Shown: piece after piece, positions 34,111 to 42,396 of the stretch
Numbering within the stretch: the first letter of the stretch is position 1
How the letters are laid out: every line of letters begins with the position of its first letter
NCBI GenBank assembly: GCA_965660355.1
Contig: CBFHZN010000005.1
Location: 40,202 to 104,201, forward strand
Length of the DNA stretch: 64,000 nt
Origin: CAJXVY01 sp965660355
GTDB lineage: Bacteria > Actinomycetota > Actinomycetes > Actinomycetales > Microbacteriaceae
Direction: 5' to 3'
Translations under genes and position numbers: made by a program
Notes under the pieces: model-generated
What the model was told of the DNA's origin: nothing
The model's database searches: none
What the model saw: only the letters and a program-made list of their open reading frames with translations

Positions 34111-35054
34111 AGGTTAGGGCCACCCTCCTGGCGAAGATCCTCATACAAAACAGTGGATAGATAGCGCTCACCGAAGCTTGGAATGATGACAACTATGCGC
34201 TTGCCCTTCATTTCGGGTCTGTTTGCGACCTGGTGAGCGGCCCACAGGGCAGAACCGGAACTGATTCCAGCAAGGATTCCCTCCTGATCACTGGCCATTC
34301 GAGCAAAGCGAATCGATTCTTTGGTTGGTGCATCCAAAACCTCGTCATAGATTTCAGTGTCTAAAATGTCCGGCACAAAGTTTGCACCAATTCCCTGCAG
34401 TGGGTGTCCTGCAGGTTCCCCGCCGTTCAAAATTGGACTAGCCTCTGGCTCAACAGCAAAGACCTTAATATCCGGGTTGTGTTTTTTCAGGGTCTGTCCA
34501 GAACCGGTGATTGTTCCGCCAGTGCCGATGCCAGCAACTAGTGCATCAACTGTTCCATCGGTGTCATTCCAGATCTCTTCACCGGTGGTATTTCGGTGGA
34601 TTTCGGGGTTGGCCTCATTGGCAAATTGACGAACTAGAACAGCACCTGACTCACCACCGATTTCTTCGGCTTTAGCAACGGCTGCGCGCATTCCGCCCTC
34701 TGCTGCTGGGGTTAGCACCAATTCCGCCCCATAAGCCTTCAGAAGCGTCCTGCGCTCCATGCTCATTGAATCTGGCATAACGAGTACTACGCGGTATCCG
34801 CGGGCTGCACCGACCATTGCAAGGGCAATGCCTGTGTTACCACTGGTGGCTTCAACAATTGTTCCGCCTGGTTTGAGTTGACCTGATTTCTCAGCAGCGT
34901 CCACCATTGCGATACCGATGCGGTCTTTGACTGTGGCGGAGGGATTGTAGAACTCTAATTTTGCAAATACTTCGGCGTTATCTCCCATGATGCGGTTCAG
35001 TCGAACCAGTGGGGTGTTGCCAACTACCTGGGTGATGTTGTCATAAATCTTCAT
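34107..35054 (-). CDS. cysK: cysteine synthase A
   Basis: A PLP enzyme making cysteine from O-acetylserine and sulfide. PLP lysine in SATVKDR (Lys43), VEATSGNTGIALAM, GIGTGGTITGSG (phosphate loop) and the C-terminal PSFGERYLST are all present. 315 aa. The ATG at 35054 follows GAGG; an in-frame start 10 codons upstream lacks a ribosome site. First gene of the cysK-cysE operon. Confidence 0.96.
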   Translation of the reverse strand: MKIYDNITQVVGNTPLVRLNRIMGDNAEVFAKLEFYNPSATVKDRIGIAMVDAAEKSGQLKPGGTIVEATSGNTGIALAMVGAARGYRVVLVMPDSMSMERRTLLKAYGAELVLTPAAEGGMRAAVAKAEEIGGESGAVLVRQFANEANPEIHRNTTGEEIWNDTDGTVDALVAGIGTGGTITGSGQTLKKHNPDIKVFAVEPEASPILNGGEPAGHPLQGIGANFVPDILDTEIYDEVLDAPTKESIRFARMASDQEGILAGISSGSALWAAHQVANRPEMKGKRIVVIIPSFGERYLSTVLYEDLRQEGGPNL

Positions 35055-35116
35055 ATTGTCCTCGGTTTCTAAAAACCCTTTCAACCTAACTGCAGATGTT
35101 AGCGAATGCTTCCTTG

Positions 35117-35872
35117 TTACTGATTCTGAATCTGAGAAGTTTTCAGTTTTTGAATTGTTTTTTCACTCAAACCGCTATCCAACAGCATGTTTTTAAGACC
35201 ACCGTGTTCGAATTCAGCAAGGCTTAGAAATCTATCCATTGCCTCGCGGTCTGCTCTCAGCAGTGCTCCCGCTCGCATGATTGCCTCCTCACTGAACATT
35301 GGTTGCAGTTTCATTAGCCTGTTTAGAACCTTTGGCATGTTTGTCTGGGTGTGGCTAAAGTCATCCAAAATATGCTCTTTGTCGGTATCAAGTGCACTGA
35401 GCAAGCTGGCTGCGAATATGCCGGTTCGGTCTTTCCCCGCAGCACAGTGAAATACAACTGGTTTATCGCTTTCGGCAATGGCTTCGATTCCTTGGGTGAC
35501 AAGTGGTGCAACTTGACCCATTAGATAGAAATACCACTGGCCCAAATCATCAGCTGAAAAGCTGTCATCAAAAATCTTATGCAGCACCTGACCTGAATCA
35601 CCAGATGATTCAATCAGTGGCAGATTTAGATACCCCTGCACGTGATTGGCAATTGGCCCGCGACCAGATCTGGTTTCATTGAGGTCTCTGAAATCAATCA
35701 CCATTGAGATATCTAGCTTTGCTAGACGCTCCGCCTCCTGATCATCGATGGAGCTTATGTCATCGGATCGGTAGCTGAAGTTATCTTTGATAACTCCGTG
35801 GGCTGTGACAATGCCACCGAGGTGTCTGAAATTGGCAAGCTTGCCCTCGGGATGGTTTTTGTCAATTAGCAT
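35117..35872 (-). CDS. tyrosine phosphatase family protein (PTPB-like)
   Basis: 251 aa. The P-loop HCAAGKDRTG (about residues 142-151) is the dual-specificity/PtpB type with Lys-Asp after Gly; FRHLGG and VIDFRDLNET are the usual upstream elements. Members dephosphorylate phosphotyrosine or phosphoinositides. No signal peptide is seen, so it is probably cytosolic. Its substrate is unknown. A -10 box lies 7 bases before the ATG. Confidence 0.87.
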   Translation of the reverse strand: MLIDKNHPEGKLANFRHLGGIVTAHGVIKDNFSYRSDDISSIDDQEAERLAKLDISMVIDFRDLNETRSGRGPIANHVQGYLNLPLIESSGDSGQVLHKIFDDSFSADDLGQWYFYLMGQVAPLVTQGIEAIAESDKPVVFHCAAGKDRTGIFAASLLSALDTDKEHILDDFSHTQTNMPKVLNRLMKLQPMFSEEAIMRAGALLRADREAMDRFLSLAEFEHGGLKNMLLDSGLSEKTIQKLKTSQIQNQ

Positions 35873-35879
35873 GCGACAC

Positions 35880-35885
35880 AGATTA
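35880..35885 (-). promoter_or_regulatory. -10 box (TAATCT) for the tyrosine phosphatase gene
   Basis: Minus-strand TAATCT ends 7 bases before the ATG; no Shine-Dalgarno sequence. Confidence 0.5.
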
Positions 35886-35931
35886 CCGCCTACAGCTAAG
35901 CATCAGCTGAACTTGAGATGATTGTCTCTTC

Positions 35932-36273
35932 ATGAAAAAACTTTTTTTGCTTACCCCTTTGGTTTTGACCGGTTGCACCGTGAACCCCGCACAGGTTGCA
36001 GCCGATGCAGCGTTTTGCTCCTCGGCCGAGAGTATTCTTCAAAACCTCGGTGAAGCTTATGAAAACCAAGTTGTTGACAGTGAGTTTGTTGGTTCGGCAG
36101 CGGATTTTCTATCTTCAATCACCGAACCTCTCAGTGATGAACTGGGGCGGGACATTGATGAGCTCACATCTGAGCTTTCCTCCTCTGCTCCTGTGAGCGA
36201 GACCAGCGAGGCCATTGACAGGCTTGTGGCGGATATCAATCTTCGCTGTCAAGAAGTCGGAGTTGAGTTTTAG
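35932..36273 (+). CDS. small predicted lipoprotein, function unknown
   Basis: 113 aa. The N-terminus MKKLFLLTPLVLTGC is a lipoprotein signal with lipobox LTGC (Cys15). The mature part is acidic and helical with two further cysteines. I do not recognise the family. It ends 24 bases before glpX. No ribosome site or -10 box is obvious. Confidence 0.75.
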   Translation: MKKLFLLTPLVLTGCTVNPAQVAADAAFCSSAESILQNLGEAYENQVVDSEFVGSAADFLSSITEPLSDELGRDIDELTSELSSSAPVSETSEAIDRLVADINLRCQEVGVEF

Positions 36274-36283
36274 AGATTGGGGC

Positions 36284-36289
36284 TAGGCT
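36284..36289 (+). promoter_or_regulatory. -10 box (TAGGCT) for glpX
   Basis: TAGGCT ends 8 bases before the ATG at 36298 and favours that start over the GTG at 36292. Confidence 0.45.
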
Positions 36290-36297
36290 TTGTGAGT

Positions 36298-37269
36298 ATG
36301 GAACAACCATCCCTGCACCCAGATAGAAACCTTGCCATGGAGCTAGTTCGCGCCACTGAAGCGGCAGCGATTAGGGCTTATCCGTTTATTGGTCGAGGGG
36401 ATAAAAACGCAGCCGATGGGGCAGCGGTTGATGCCATGCGAGCTTTTTTAGCAACTGTGAATTTCCAAGGCAAAGTCGTAATCGGAGAAGGGGAGAAAGA
36501 CGATGCCCCAATGCTATTCAATGGTGAAATCGTTGGATCTGGTGAGGGACCAGAAACAGACATTGCAGTTGACCCAATTGATGGAACCTCGCTGACTGCA
36601 GCTGGTCGCATGAATGCCATAAGTGTTATCGCAGTCAGCGATAGAGGTAGCATGCTGGATGCCTCTTCTGTCTATAAAATGGACAAGCTGGTAACTGGTG
36701 CTGCAGGTGTTGGGGTAGTGGATATCAGACAGTCGCTTTCAGAAAACATCGCGGCTTATGCCAAAAATGCTGGCAAAAAGGCAGAGGATGTGCTGGTAGC
36801 GATTTTGGATCGCGATTACAACGAGCATTACATACAACAAATCAGAGAAGCCGGTGCGAGAACCAGATTGCTTCGAGATGGTGATGTCGCAGGAGGCATT
36901 CAGGCGGCCAGGGAATCATCCAGAGTGGATATGTGTGTGGGGATTGGTGGATCCCCGGAGGGGATCGTGACAGCTTGCGGAATTTCTGCCCTAGGTGGCC
37001 ACATGCAGGGCATTTTGCACCCAAGAGAAGATTTTGAGCGAGTGTCAGGGGAAAAAGCAGGACTTAAGTTTGATCATGTTTATGAAATGAATGACATGGT
37101 TGCAAGTGAGAATACTTTTTTCATAGCAACTGGCGTCACTGATGGAGCAATGCTGGAGGGTGTGAAGCGAAGAGGCAATCGGGTAATAACCGAAAGCATT
37201 GCCATCAGAGGTAAATCAAGGACCGTCAGAACAATCAGTGCCGAGTATTCACTCGACCGTTGGAGCTAA
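36298..37269 (+). CDS. glpX: class II fructose-1,6-bisphosphatase
   Basis: Gluconeogenic phosphatase. Lithium-sensitive phosphatase motifs GEGEKDDAPML and DPIDGTSLTAAG (about residue 92), then RLLRDGDVAGGI and GIGGSPEGIV. 323 aa from ATG 36298; GTG 36292 and TTG 36277 are in frame upstream. It overlaps the convergent MFS gene by 21 bases. This is the main bacterial FBPase of Actinobacteria. Confidence 0.94.
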   Translation: MEQPSLHPDRNLAMELVRATEAAAIRAYPFIGRGDKNAADGAAVDAMRAFLATVNFQGKVVIGEGEKDDAPMLFNGEIVGSGEGPETDIAVDPIDGTSLTAAGRMNAISVIAVSDRGSMLDASSVYKMDKLVTGAAGVGVVDIRQSLSENIAAYAKNAGKKAEDVLVAILDRDYNEHYIQQIREAGARTRLLRDGDVAGGIQAARESSRVDMCVGIGGSPEGIVTACGISALGGHMQGILHPREDFERVSGEKAGLKFDHVYEMNDMVASENTFFIATGVTDGAMLEGVKRRGNRVITESIAIRGKSRTVRTISAEYSLDRWS

Positions 37270-38430
37270 TTCATCCTCTATAAATCTCTTTTTTGACAGA
37301 GTTATCGCAGCTGTTATCACCAATAAATTACTTGCTCCGATTACAGCCAGAACAATCTCCCAGCCACCCGTTAGGTCTCTAATAAAACCAACGCTGAGAG
37401 TTGTCACACTGGCTGCGCTATAGCCCAAAAACTGAGCGAAGCTAGATATTTGCAAAACAGTATCTGGATAACGGCTTCTGAGGTTGAATAGCGCCAGTGA
37501 TAACGGGAAGGTCAACTGAGCAAGGCCTAAAAACACAATAAAAACAAATATCAGCTCGGGAACAAAAATAAACCCCAACGAACCAATCACCCCACTTGAG
37601 CCAGCACCTGCAACGATCAACCACTGGCTGTTTGGAAACTTCTCAGCCAATAATGGTGCGAATAATCCTGCGGGCAATCCCATAAAGGCGAATATCGACA
37701 GCAATAAAGCTGCTTGGCCAACATCAACTCCTGCATGTTCAACCGCAATTGTTGGTAACCAGCCAAAAGAGAGGTAGGCGGTGATTGAAGAAACCAGAAA
37801 TATGGTCATTACCGCAACTGCGGTGGGGGATTGAAATAAAGGCAATTTGGCGGGTTTGACACTGAGGTCAACTTTTTTGTTTTCTCTCAAAAGTGCCGCT
37901 GATGGAATCAGAATCAATGCAGCTAAAACCGCCCACTGGGCAAGTGAGACCCGCCACCCGAAACTCTCTGCCACAGAAACTGCGATAAGTGGAGGAACAA
38001 AGGTTCCAAAACTAATAAAGGTTATATAAACGGTTGTCAGAAGCCCGATGTGGTTTGGGAAATACCTGCGGATGATTGATGGCAGAATTAGATTCCCAAC
38101 ACCCATTCCGGCAAGTGCCACCAAAGAGCCAGCAATCAACCACTCTCCGCTGATTGCTAAACCACGCATCAGGTGACCCGCAAAAATCATTCCTCCAACA
38201 ATTAGCGAGGTCATTTCAAGACCCAGTCTTCTAGCGGGCCTTGTCCCCAAAAGCGCACCTATGGCAAACATCACCGGTGCGGTTGCCGCAATCAGCGATT
38301 CAGTGATGGAGGTTATGCCGAGATCTTCCCGAATGAAAAAAACCACTGGCGAGAATGAGGTAACGGCACTTCGCAAGTTTGCAGCGAGGAAGACAACCAG
38401 CGCGACCGCCAGCACCAGTCGAAGTTTCAA
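37249..38430 (-). CDS. MFS transporter, CynX/NimT type
   Basis: 393 aa, about 12 membrane helices. The opening AANLRSAVTSFSPV and early ATAPVMFAIGALLGTRPARRLG resemble the CynX/NimT branch of the major facilitator superfamily. Substrate unknown; family members move small anions or drugs. The TTG start overlaps the hisN stop as TTGA, so it is the last gene of the aroA-rsgA-hisN unit. Confidence 0.82.
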   Translation of the reverse strand: MKLRLVLAVALVVFLAANLRSAVTSFSPVVFFIREDLGITSITESLIAATAPVMFAIGALLGTRPARRLGLEMTSLIVGGMIFAGHLMRGLAISGEWLIAGSLVALAGMGVGNLILPSIIRRYFPNHIGLLTTVYITFISFGTFVPPLIAVSVAESFGWRVSLAQWAVLAALILIPSAALLRENKKVDLSVKPAKLPLFQSPTAVAVMTIFLVSSITAYLSFGWLPTIAVEHAGVDVGQAALLLSIFAFMGLPAGLFAPLLAEKFPNSQWLIVAGAGSSGVIGSLGFIFVPELIFVFIVFLGLAQLTFPLSLALFNLRSRYPDTVLQISSFAQFLGYSAASVTTLSVGFIRDLTGGWEIVLAVIGASNLLVITAAITLSKKRFIEDELAPTVE

Positions 38431-39209
38431 CTAATCAACTCACTCAGTTGATTATCCAGTAATCCATTACTGCACATAACCCTGGATGTCTCTGCCGTGA
38501 GCTCTCCCGATTGGTCTCTGAAAATCCCACCAGCTTCTGTGACTATCGGGGCCAGTGCCGCCCAGTCATAAATTTTCAGATGACTCTCCGCACTGATATC
38601 AACTACCCCCTCGGCGACAAGCATGTGTGACCAAAAATCACCATAGGCCCTAGTTCTCCAGACTTTTTTGGATATACCCCAAAGTTTTTCTAGTTCACCG
38701 TTTTCATCCCACAGTTCAATGCTTGAAAAACTGAATGATGCATCAGCGATATCCCTGACCTTGGAAACATTCAATTCTCGAATGGTGCCATCTATGTCTT
38801 TGGTGAAAGCACCCTGATCCTTGGCGCCCCACCACCTTCTGCCCATTGCAGGTGCACTAACAACACCCAAGACGTATTCACCATCTACTCTGAGGGCTAT
38901 CAAAGTTGCCCAAACAGGGACACCTCTTAGGAAGTTTGCAGTTCCATCAATCGGGTCGATAATCCAAACTCGCTCAGAATCACCACTTGTTCCAAATTCC
39001 TCACCGACGATTGAATCTTCCGTTCTTGCATGGTTTAGTTGCGCTCTGATTGCATCCTCCACTGATTTATCAGCATCAGTCACCGGAGTTCTATCAGGTT
39101 TAGTCTCAACCTGCAGATCCATTGATTGAAATCTCTGCATTGATAACTCATCGGCGACATCCGCAAGTCTTTGAGCAAGCTCCATGTCGGCGGTTATTTG
39201 CGCTCCCAC
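38427..39209 (-). CDS. hisN: histidinol-phosphatase, inositol monophosphatase family
   Basis: 260 aa. IMPase motifs: GEEFG (about 69-73), WIIDPIDGTANFLRG with the metal ligands (about 82-96), and YDWAALAPIVTEAGG. In Actinobacteria the HisN histidinol-phosphatase sits after rsgA, which is the basis for the specific name; another inositol-phosphatase role is possible. GTG 39209 is chosen because GGAGG lies 7 bases upstream; it overlaps rsgA by 16 bases. Confidence 0.85.
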   Translation of the reverse strand: MGAQITADMELAQRLADVADELSMQRFQSMDLQVETKPDRTPVTDADKSVEDAIRAQLNHARTEDSIVGEEFGTSGDSERVWIIDPIDGTANFLRGVPVWATLIALRVDGEYVLGVVSAPAMGRRWWGAKDQGAFTKDIDGTIRELNVSKVRDIADASFSFSSIELWDENGELEKLWGISKKVWRTRAYGDFWSHMLVAEGVVDISAESHLKIYDWAALAPIVTEAGGIFRDQSGELTAETSRVMCSNGLLDNQLSELIS

Positions 39210-40219
39210 TGCTCTGCCTCCAATACTTTCAACAGTCTTCGAAAAGATTTAAGCCTAACCACTGGAATGTCATTTTCCTCATTTAGTGCACACATTGCTG
39301 TCTCCAGCTGGTGCTCGCAGCCTCTTGGGCAATCATTGGTTATTTCAGCAATGTCTTCAAATGCCCCCAGCAGGTCATCTTTTTCAATCAAACCAAGTCC
39401 GAAGGTTCTGACCCCGGGGGTGTCAATCAACCAGCCATCCTCGATGGCTATTGCCTTTGCAGCACTGGAGGTGTGTTTGCCCTTACCGGTGACCGAATTG
39501 ACATTTCCGGTATCCAAAGTGGTGCCGGTTAGAGCATTTACAAGTGTCGATTTGCCAACACCCGAATATCCAACAAAAACAGTTTTTTTGTTAGCAAGAG
39601 TTTTTTTCAGTTCTTTTAGTTTGAAATCATCAATTCGGGTTTTGAAGATTTTGATTGGGAGCCCCTGCAGGTTTTCTAAAAATTCATCAGGTTGGTGGAT
39701 GTCGGTTTTAGTCATAATCAAAATTGCATCCAGCCCCGATGCAAAAGCACTTGCTAGATAGCGATCCAATAAGCCAATGTTTGGATCTGGGTTGGCACTA
39801 GACATCACAATCGCCAACTGATCGGCATTGGCAACAATCGGCTGCTCATTAAACTTCTCATCCTCGGCTGAGCGCCTGAGAAGAGTTTTTCTGGGGGCTA
39901 TTTTCACAATCCTCGCCAATGTTCCCTTGGTGCCGGTTAGGTCCCCATCCAAATAAACCTGGTCACCAACCACCGCTCCCTGTTTCCGGAGCTCCTTGGC
40001 AAGGGTGGCTGTTATTTCACCACTATCGGTAAGCACCTGATATCTTGCGAGATTCACTGTTAGCACCATGCCCTGAGGCAGAGCATCATAGTTTGGCCTG
40101 CGCTTGGTCCTGGGCCTAGAACCTTTGGGGTTTGGTCTTATGCGAACATCTGATTCATCGAGATCGTGTTTTTGATCCTCTGGTTCATATAACCAGCTCA
40201 AGAAACCATCTCCATCCAC
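39194..40219 (-). CDS. rsgA: ribosome small subunit-dependent GTPase A
   Basis: A 30S-maturation GTPase with circularly permuted G motifs: G4 TKTD (170-173) comes before G1 GYSGVGKST (217-225) and G3 DTPG (266-269). An N-terminal OB domain and a C-terminal zinc knuckle (CPRGCEHQ and a later Cys) are present. 341 aa. Overlaps aroA by 22 bases and hisN by 16. Confidence 0.94.
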   Translation of the reverse strand: MDGDGFLSWLYEPEDQKHDLDESDVRIRPNPKGSRPRTKRRPNYDALPQGMVLTVNLARYQVLTDSGEITATLAKELRKQGAVVGDQVYLDGDLTGTKGTLARIVKIAPRKTLLRRSAEDEKFNEQPIVANADQLAIVMSSANPDPNIGLLDRYLASAFASGLDAILIMTKTDIHQPDEFLENLQGLPIKIFKTRIDDFKLKELKKTLANKKTVFVGYSGVGKSTLVNALTGTTLDTGNVNSVTGKGKHTSSAAKAIAIEDGWLIDTPGVRTFGLGLIEKDDLLGAFEDIAEITNDCPRGCEHQLETAMCALNEENDIPVVRLKSFRRLLKVLEAEQWERK

Positions 40220-41460
40220 ATCTCTTTGAAATCTGGCATGGTCTTTGCCGTTGTTTCTATGTTTTCAATCTGGATGGGCGTTTTCAAGCCAATTATCGCT
40301 CCAGTTGTTGCCATTCGGTGATCGTGATACGTGAGCCACTGACCACCAGTTAGCTCTTTCGGGGTAATCACCAACCCATCTGCAGTTTCTTGTGCATTGC
40401 CACCAATTCGGTTAATTTCTGTGCTGAGGGCTTTCAATCGATCAGTTTCGTGACCCCTGAGGTGAGCAATCCCGCTGAGTTCGCTTGGAGAGTCGGCTAA
40501 AACTGCCAGTGCGGCGATGGTTGGGGTTAGTTCACCCGCCTCTGATAAATCGGCATTGATTCCATGAATAACGCCATCGGAAGAAACCTTTAGGCCATCA
40601 TCGGTGAATTCAAAGCTTGCTCCCATTTGAGTCAAAAGCTTGATGTATTGATAGCCAACCTGGGTAGTTTGTTTGGGCCAGTCAGTGATTTCTAGCTCAC
40701 CACCTGTGACCATAACCCCTGCCAAAAAAGCACCTGCGTTGCTCAAATCTGGCTCAATGGTTATTTCTCGAGATTGAATCTCAGCGGGTTCCACTTTCCA
40801 GCTGGTTTTGGATTGTTTGTGGATTTTGACTCCCCGGTCTTGGAGACATTTGATTGTCATTTCTATATGCGGAATTGAAGGAAGTGCTTCACCTTTGTGG
40901 GTAATTACTAAACCTTTTTCAAACCTTGGAGCTACAAGCATAAGAGCAGAAACAAACTGTGATGATTTGGATGCATCCAGTGTTACTCCCTCTGCATTCA
41001 CCTCACCACTAGTTATTACCGTGAAGGGAAAACTCGCTGAGCCTTTTTCGTATTCAACAGCAAGCTGCTGCAGGGAATTAAACACCCCTTCCAGTGGCCT
41101 TGAGGCTGCTTCCTTGTCGGCCTCAAAAGTTATCCTGCCTTTGTTCAGGGTGGCAAGCAGCGGAACAAAGCGCATAACCGTACCCGCCAGCCCGCAATGG
41201 ATGGTGGCGGTTTTATTCAATGTGGCGGGGGTTATCTGCAGCGAGTCCTGGCCCCTGACAACCTCTGCTCCGAGTGACTCTATGGCAGCAATCATTAATT
41301 CACTGTCACGAGAGATGAGTGGTTTTTTCAGAATTGATTTGCCATTTGCAATGGCTGAGAGCAAAATCTCCCTGTTTGTCAGGGATTTGGAGCCGGGAAT
41401 TGACAGTTTTCCAGCTATCGGGCCATTAGCCCTCGGTGTAGAAAACAAATTTGAAGTCAT
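40198..41460 (-). CDS. aroA: 3-phosphoshikimate 1-carboxyvinyltransferase
   Basis: EPSP synthase of the shikimate pathway. SIPGSKSLTNREILLSA at the N-terminus, HCGLAGTVMRFVPLLA, DASKSSQFVSALML, DLSEAGELTPTIAALAVLA and LRGHETDRLKALSTE are family segments. 420 aa. It is divergent from sigR, the standard actinobacterial order. A -10 box lies 8 bases before the ATG and there is no ribosome site. Confidence 0.95.
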   Translation of the reverse strand: MTSNLFSTPRANGPIAGKLSIPGSKSLTNREILLSAIANGKSILKKPLISRDSELMIAAIESLGAEVVRGQDSLQITPATLNKTATIHCGLAGTVMRFVPLLATLNKGRITFEADKEAASRPLEGVFNSLQQLAVEYEKGSASFPFTVITSGEVNAEGVTLDASKSSQFVSALMLVAPRFEKGLVITHKGEALPSIPHIEMTIKCLQDRGVKIHKQSKTSWKVEPAEIQSREITIEPDLSNAGAFLAGVMVTGGELEITDWPKQTTQVGYQYIKLLTQMGASFEFTDDGLKVSSDGVIHGINADLSEAGELTPTIAALAVLADSPSELSGIAHLRGHETDRLKALSTEINRIGGNAQETADGLVITPKELTGGQWLTYHDHRMATTGAIIGLKTPIQIENIETTAKTMPDFKEMWMEMVS

Positions 41461-41468
41461 TAGTTAAT

Positions 41469-41474
41469 AATCTA
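41469..41474 (-). promoter_or_regulatory. -10 box (TAGATT) for aroA
   Basis: Minus-strand TAGATT ends 8 bases before the aroA ATG. Confidence 0.5.
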
Positions 41475-41531
41475 CCTTTGAATTCTCTGAAACTTATTGC
41501 TTGTATTCGCCATTGGCGAGGTTTCTAACGC

Positions 41532-41537
41532 TAGTCT
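41532..41537 (+). promoter_or_regulatory. -10 box (TAGTCT) for sigR
   Basis: TAGTCT ends 8 bases before the sigR ATG. I do not see the GGAAT/GTT pair expected of a SigR-autoregulated promoter. Confidence 0.5.
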
Positions 41538-41545
41538 GATAAGCA

Positions 41546-42130
41546 ATGACGGACGCAGAAGCTCCCGACACGAAGGCAGAAAAACTCAGAGCCTTCGAGG
41601 AGCAAGCATTACCACTGATGCCGCAGCTATATGGTGCGGCTTTGAGATGGACCAGAAATCCAAGCGATGCTGAAGATTTGGTTCAAGAGACTTTCGCCAA
41701 GGCTTATGCCGCGTGGGACAAATTCCAACAGGGCACGAATCTAAAAGCTTGGCTTTATAGAATCATGACCAACACCCACATCAACCTTTATAACAAGCGA
41801 GCCAAGGATCAAGCCAAATCAGGTTTAGATGACTTGGAAGACTGGCAGGTTGGAAGTGGCGAGAGTGTCACCAGCAAATCCGCAAGAAGTGCTGAGGCGG
41901 AGGCTATGGATAATCTGCCATCAACCATCATTCGTGAATCTCTGGATCAGATCCCCGATGAGTTTCGAATGGTTGTTTATTACGCGGTTGTGGAGGGCTT
42001 GCCATATGCAGAAATAGCCGAAGTTATGGACACTCCGGTAGGAACTGTGATGAGCAGATTGCACCGCGGGAAGAAAATGCTAAAAGAATTGTTGACAGAG
42101 TATGCAAGTCAAGAAGGATTTGGCAGATAG
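41546..42130 (+). CDS. sigR: ECF sigma factor of the SigR/SigH oxidative-stress type
   Basis: 194 aa. Region 2 (YGAALRWTRNPSDAEDLVQETFAKAYAAW) and region 4 (DEFRMVVYYAVVEGLPYAEIAEVM, GTVMSRLHRGKK) are clear, joined by a linker rich in Ser. The partner anti-sigma gene follows after 14 bases, identifying it as the thiol-stress sigma factor of Actinobacteria. Its regulon is expected to include thioredoxin, mycothiol and protease genes. Confidence 0.92.
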   Translation: MTDAEAPDTKAEKLRAFEEQALPLMPQLYGAALRWTRNPSDAEDLVQETFAKAYAAWDKFQQGTNLKAWLYRIMTNTHINLYNKRAKDQAKSGLDDLEDWQVGSGESVTSKSARSAEAEAMDNLPSTIIRESLDQIPDEFRMVVYYAVVEGLPYAEIAEVMDTPVGTVMSRLHRGKKMLKELLTEYASQEGFGR

Positions 42131-42144
42131 GGAGAGATTTTCAA

Positions 42145-42396
42145 GTGAACAGCTACGAACCGGTAGATTGCGAAGAAACCAAAGTTCGCGTTCACGAATA
42201 TCTACACCAAGAGTTGCAAGAGCCCGAGATGGAAGCAATCACCGCCCATTTAGCGAATTGTGAAAACTGCGAGAGAGAATACGACATCGAAGTTGTATTC
42301 AATCAGGTTATTCAGCACTCTTGCGATGAAGCACCACCACCAGAGCTAGCTCAAAGGGTTCTCAATCGTCTTCGTGAAATTCAAAATCACGACTAA
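42145..42396 (+). CDS. rsrA: zinc-binding anti-sigma factor RsrA
   Basis: 83 aa. The redox-sensing ZAS motif His35-x3-Cys39-x2-Cys42 (HLANCENC) is present, with Cys9 near the N-terminus as in RsrA. Oxidation forms a disulfide, ejects zinc and frees the sigma factor. GTG start behind GGGAGAG. Its stop directly abuts the convergent kgd stop. Confidence 0.93.
   Translation: MNSYEPVDCEETKVRVHEYLHQELQEPEMEAITAHLANCENCEREYDIEVVFNQVIQHSCDEAPPPELAQRVLNRLREIQNHD

Noticed and set aside
38821..39761. Plus-strand frames of 102 and 196 codons opposite hisN and rsgA
   Set aside because: Both hisN and rsgA show full motif sets on the minus strand; the opposite frames are Ser-rich shadows.
40808..41467. 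219-codon plus-strand frame opposite aroA
   Set aside because: aroA is complete on the minus strand; the opposite frame has no domain and would read over the aroA promoter.
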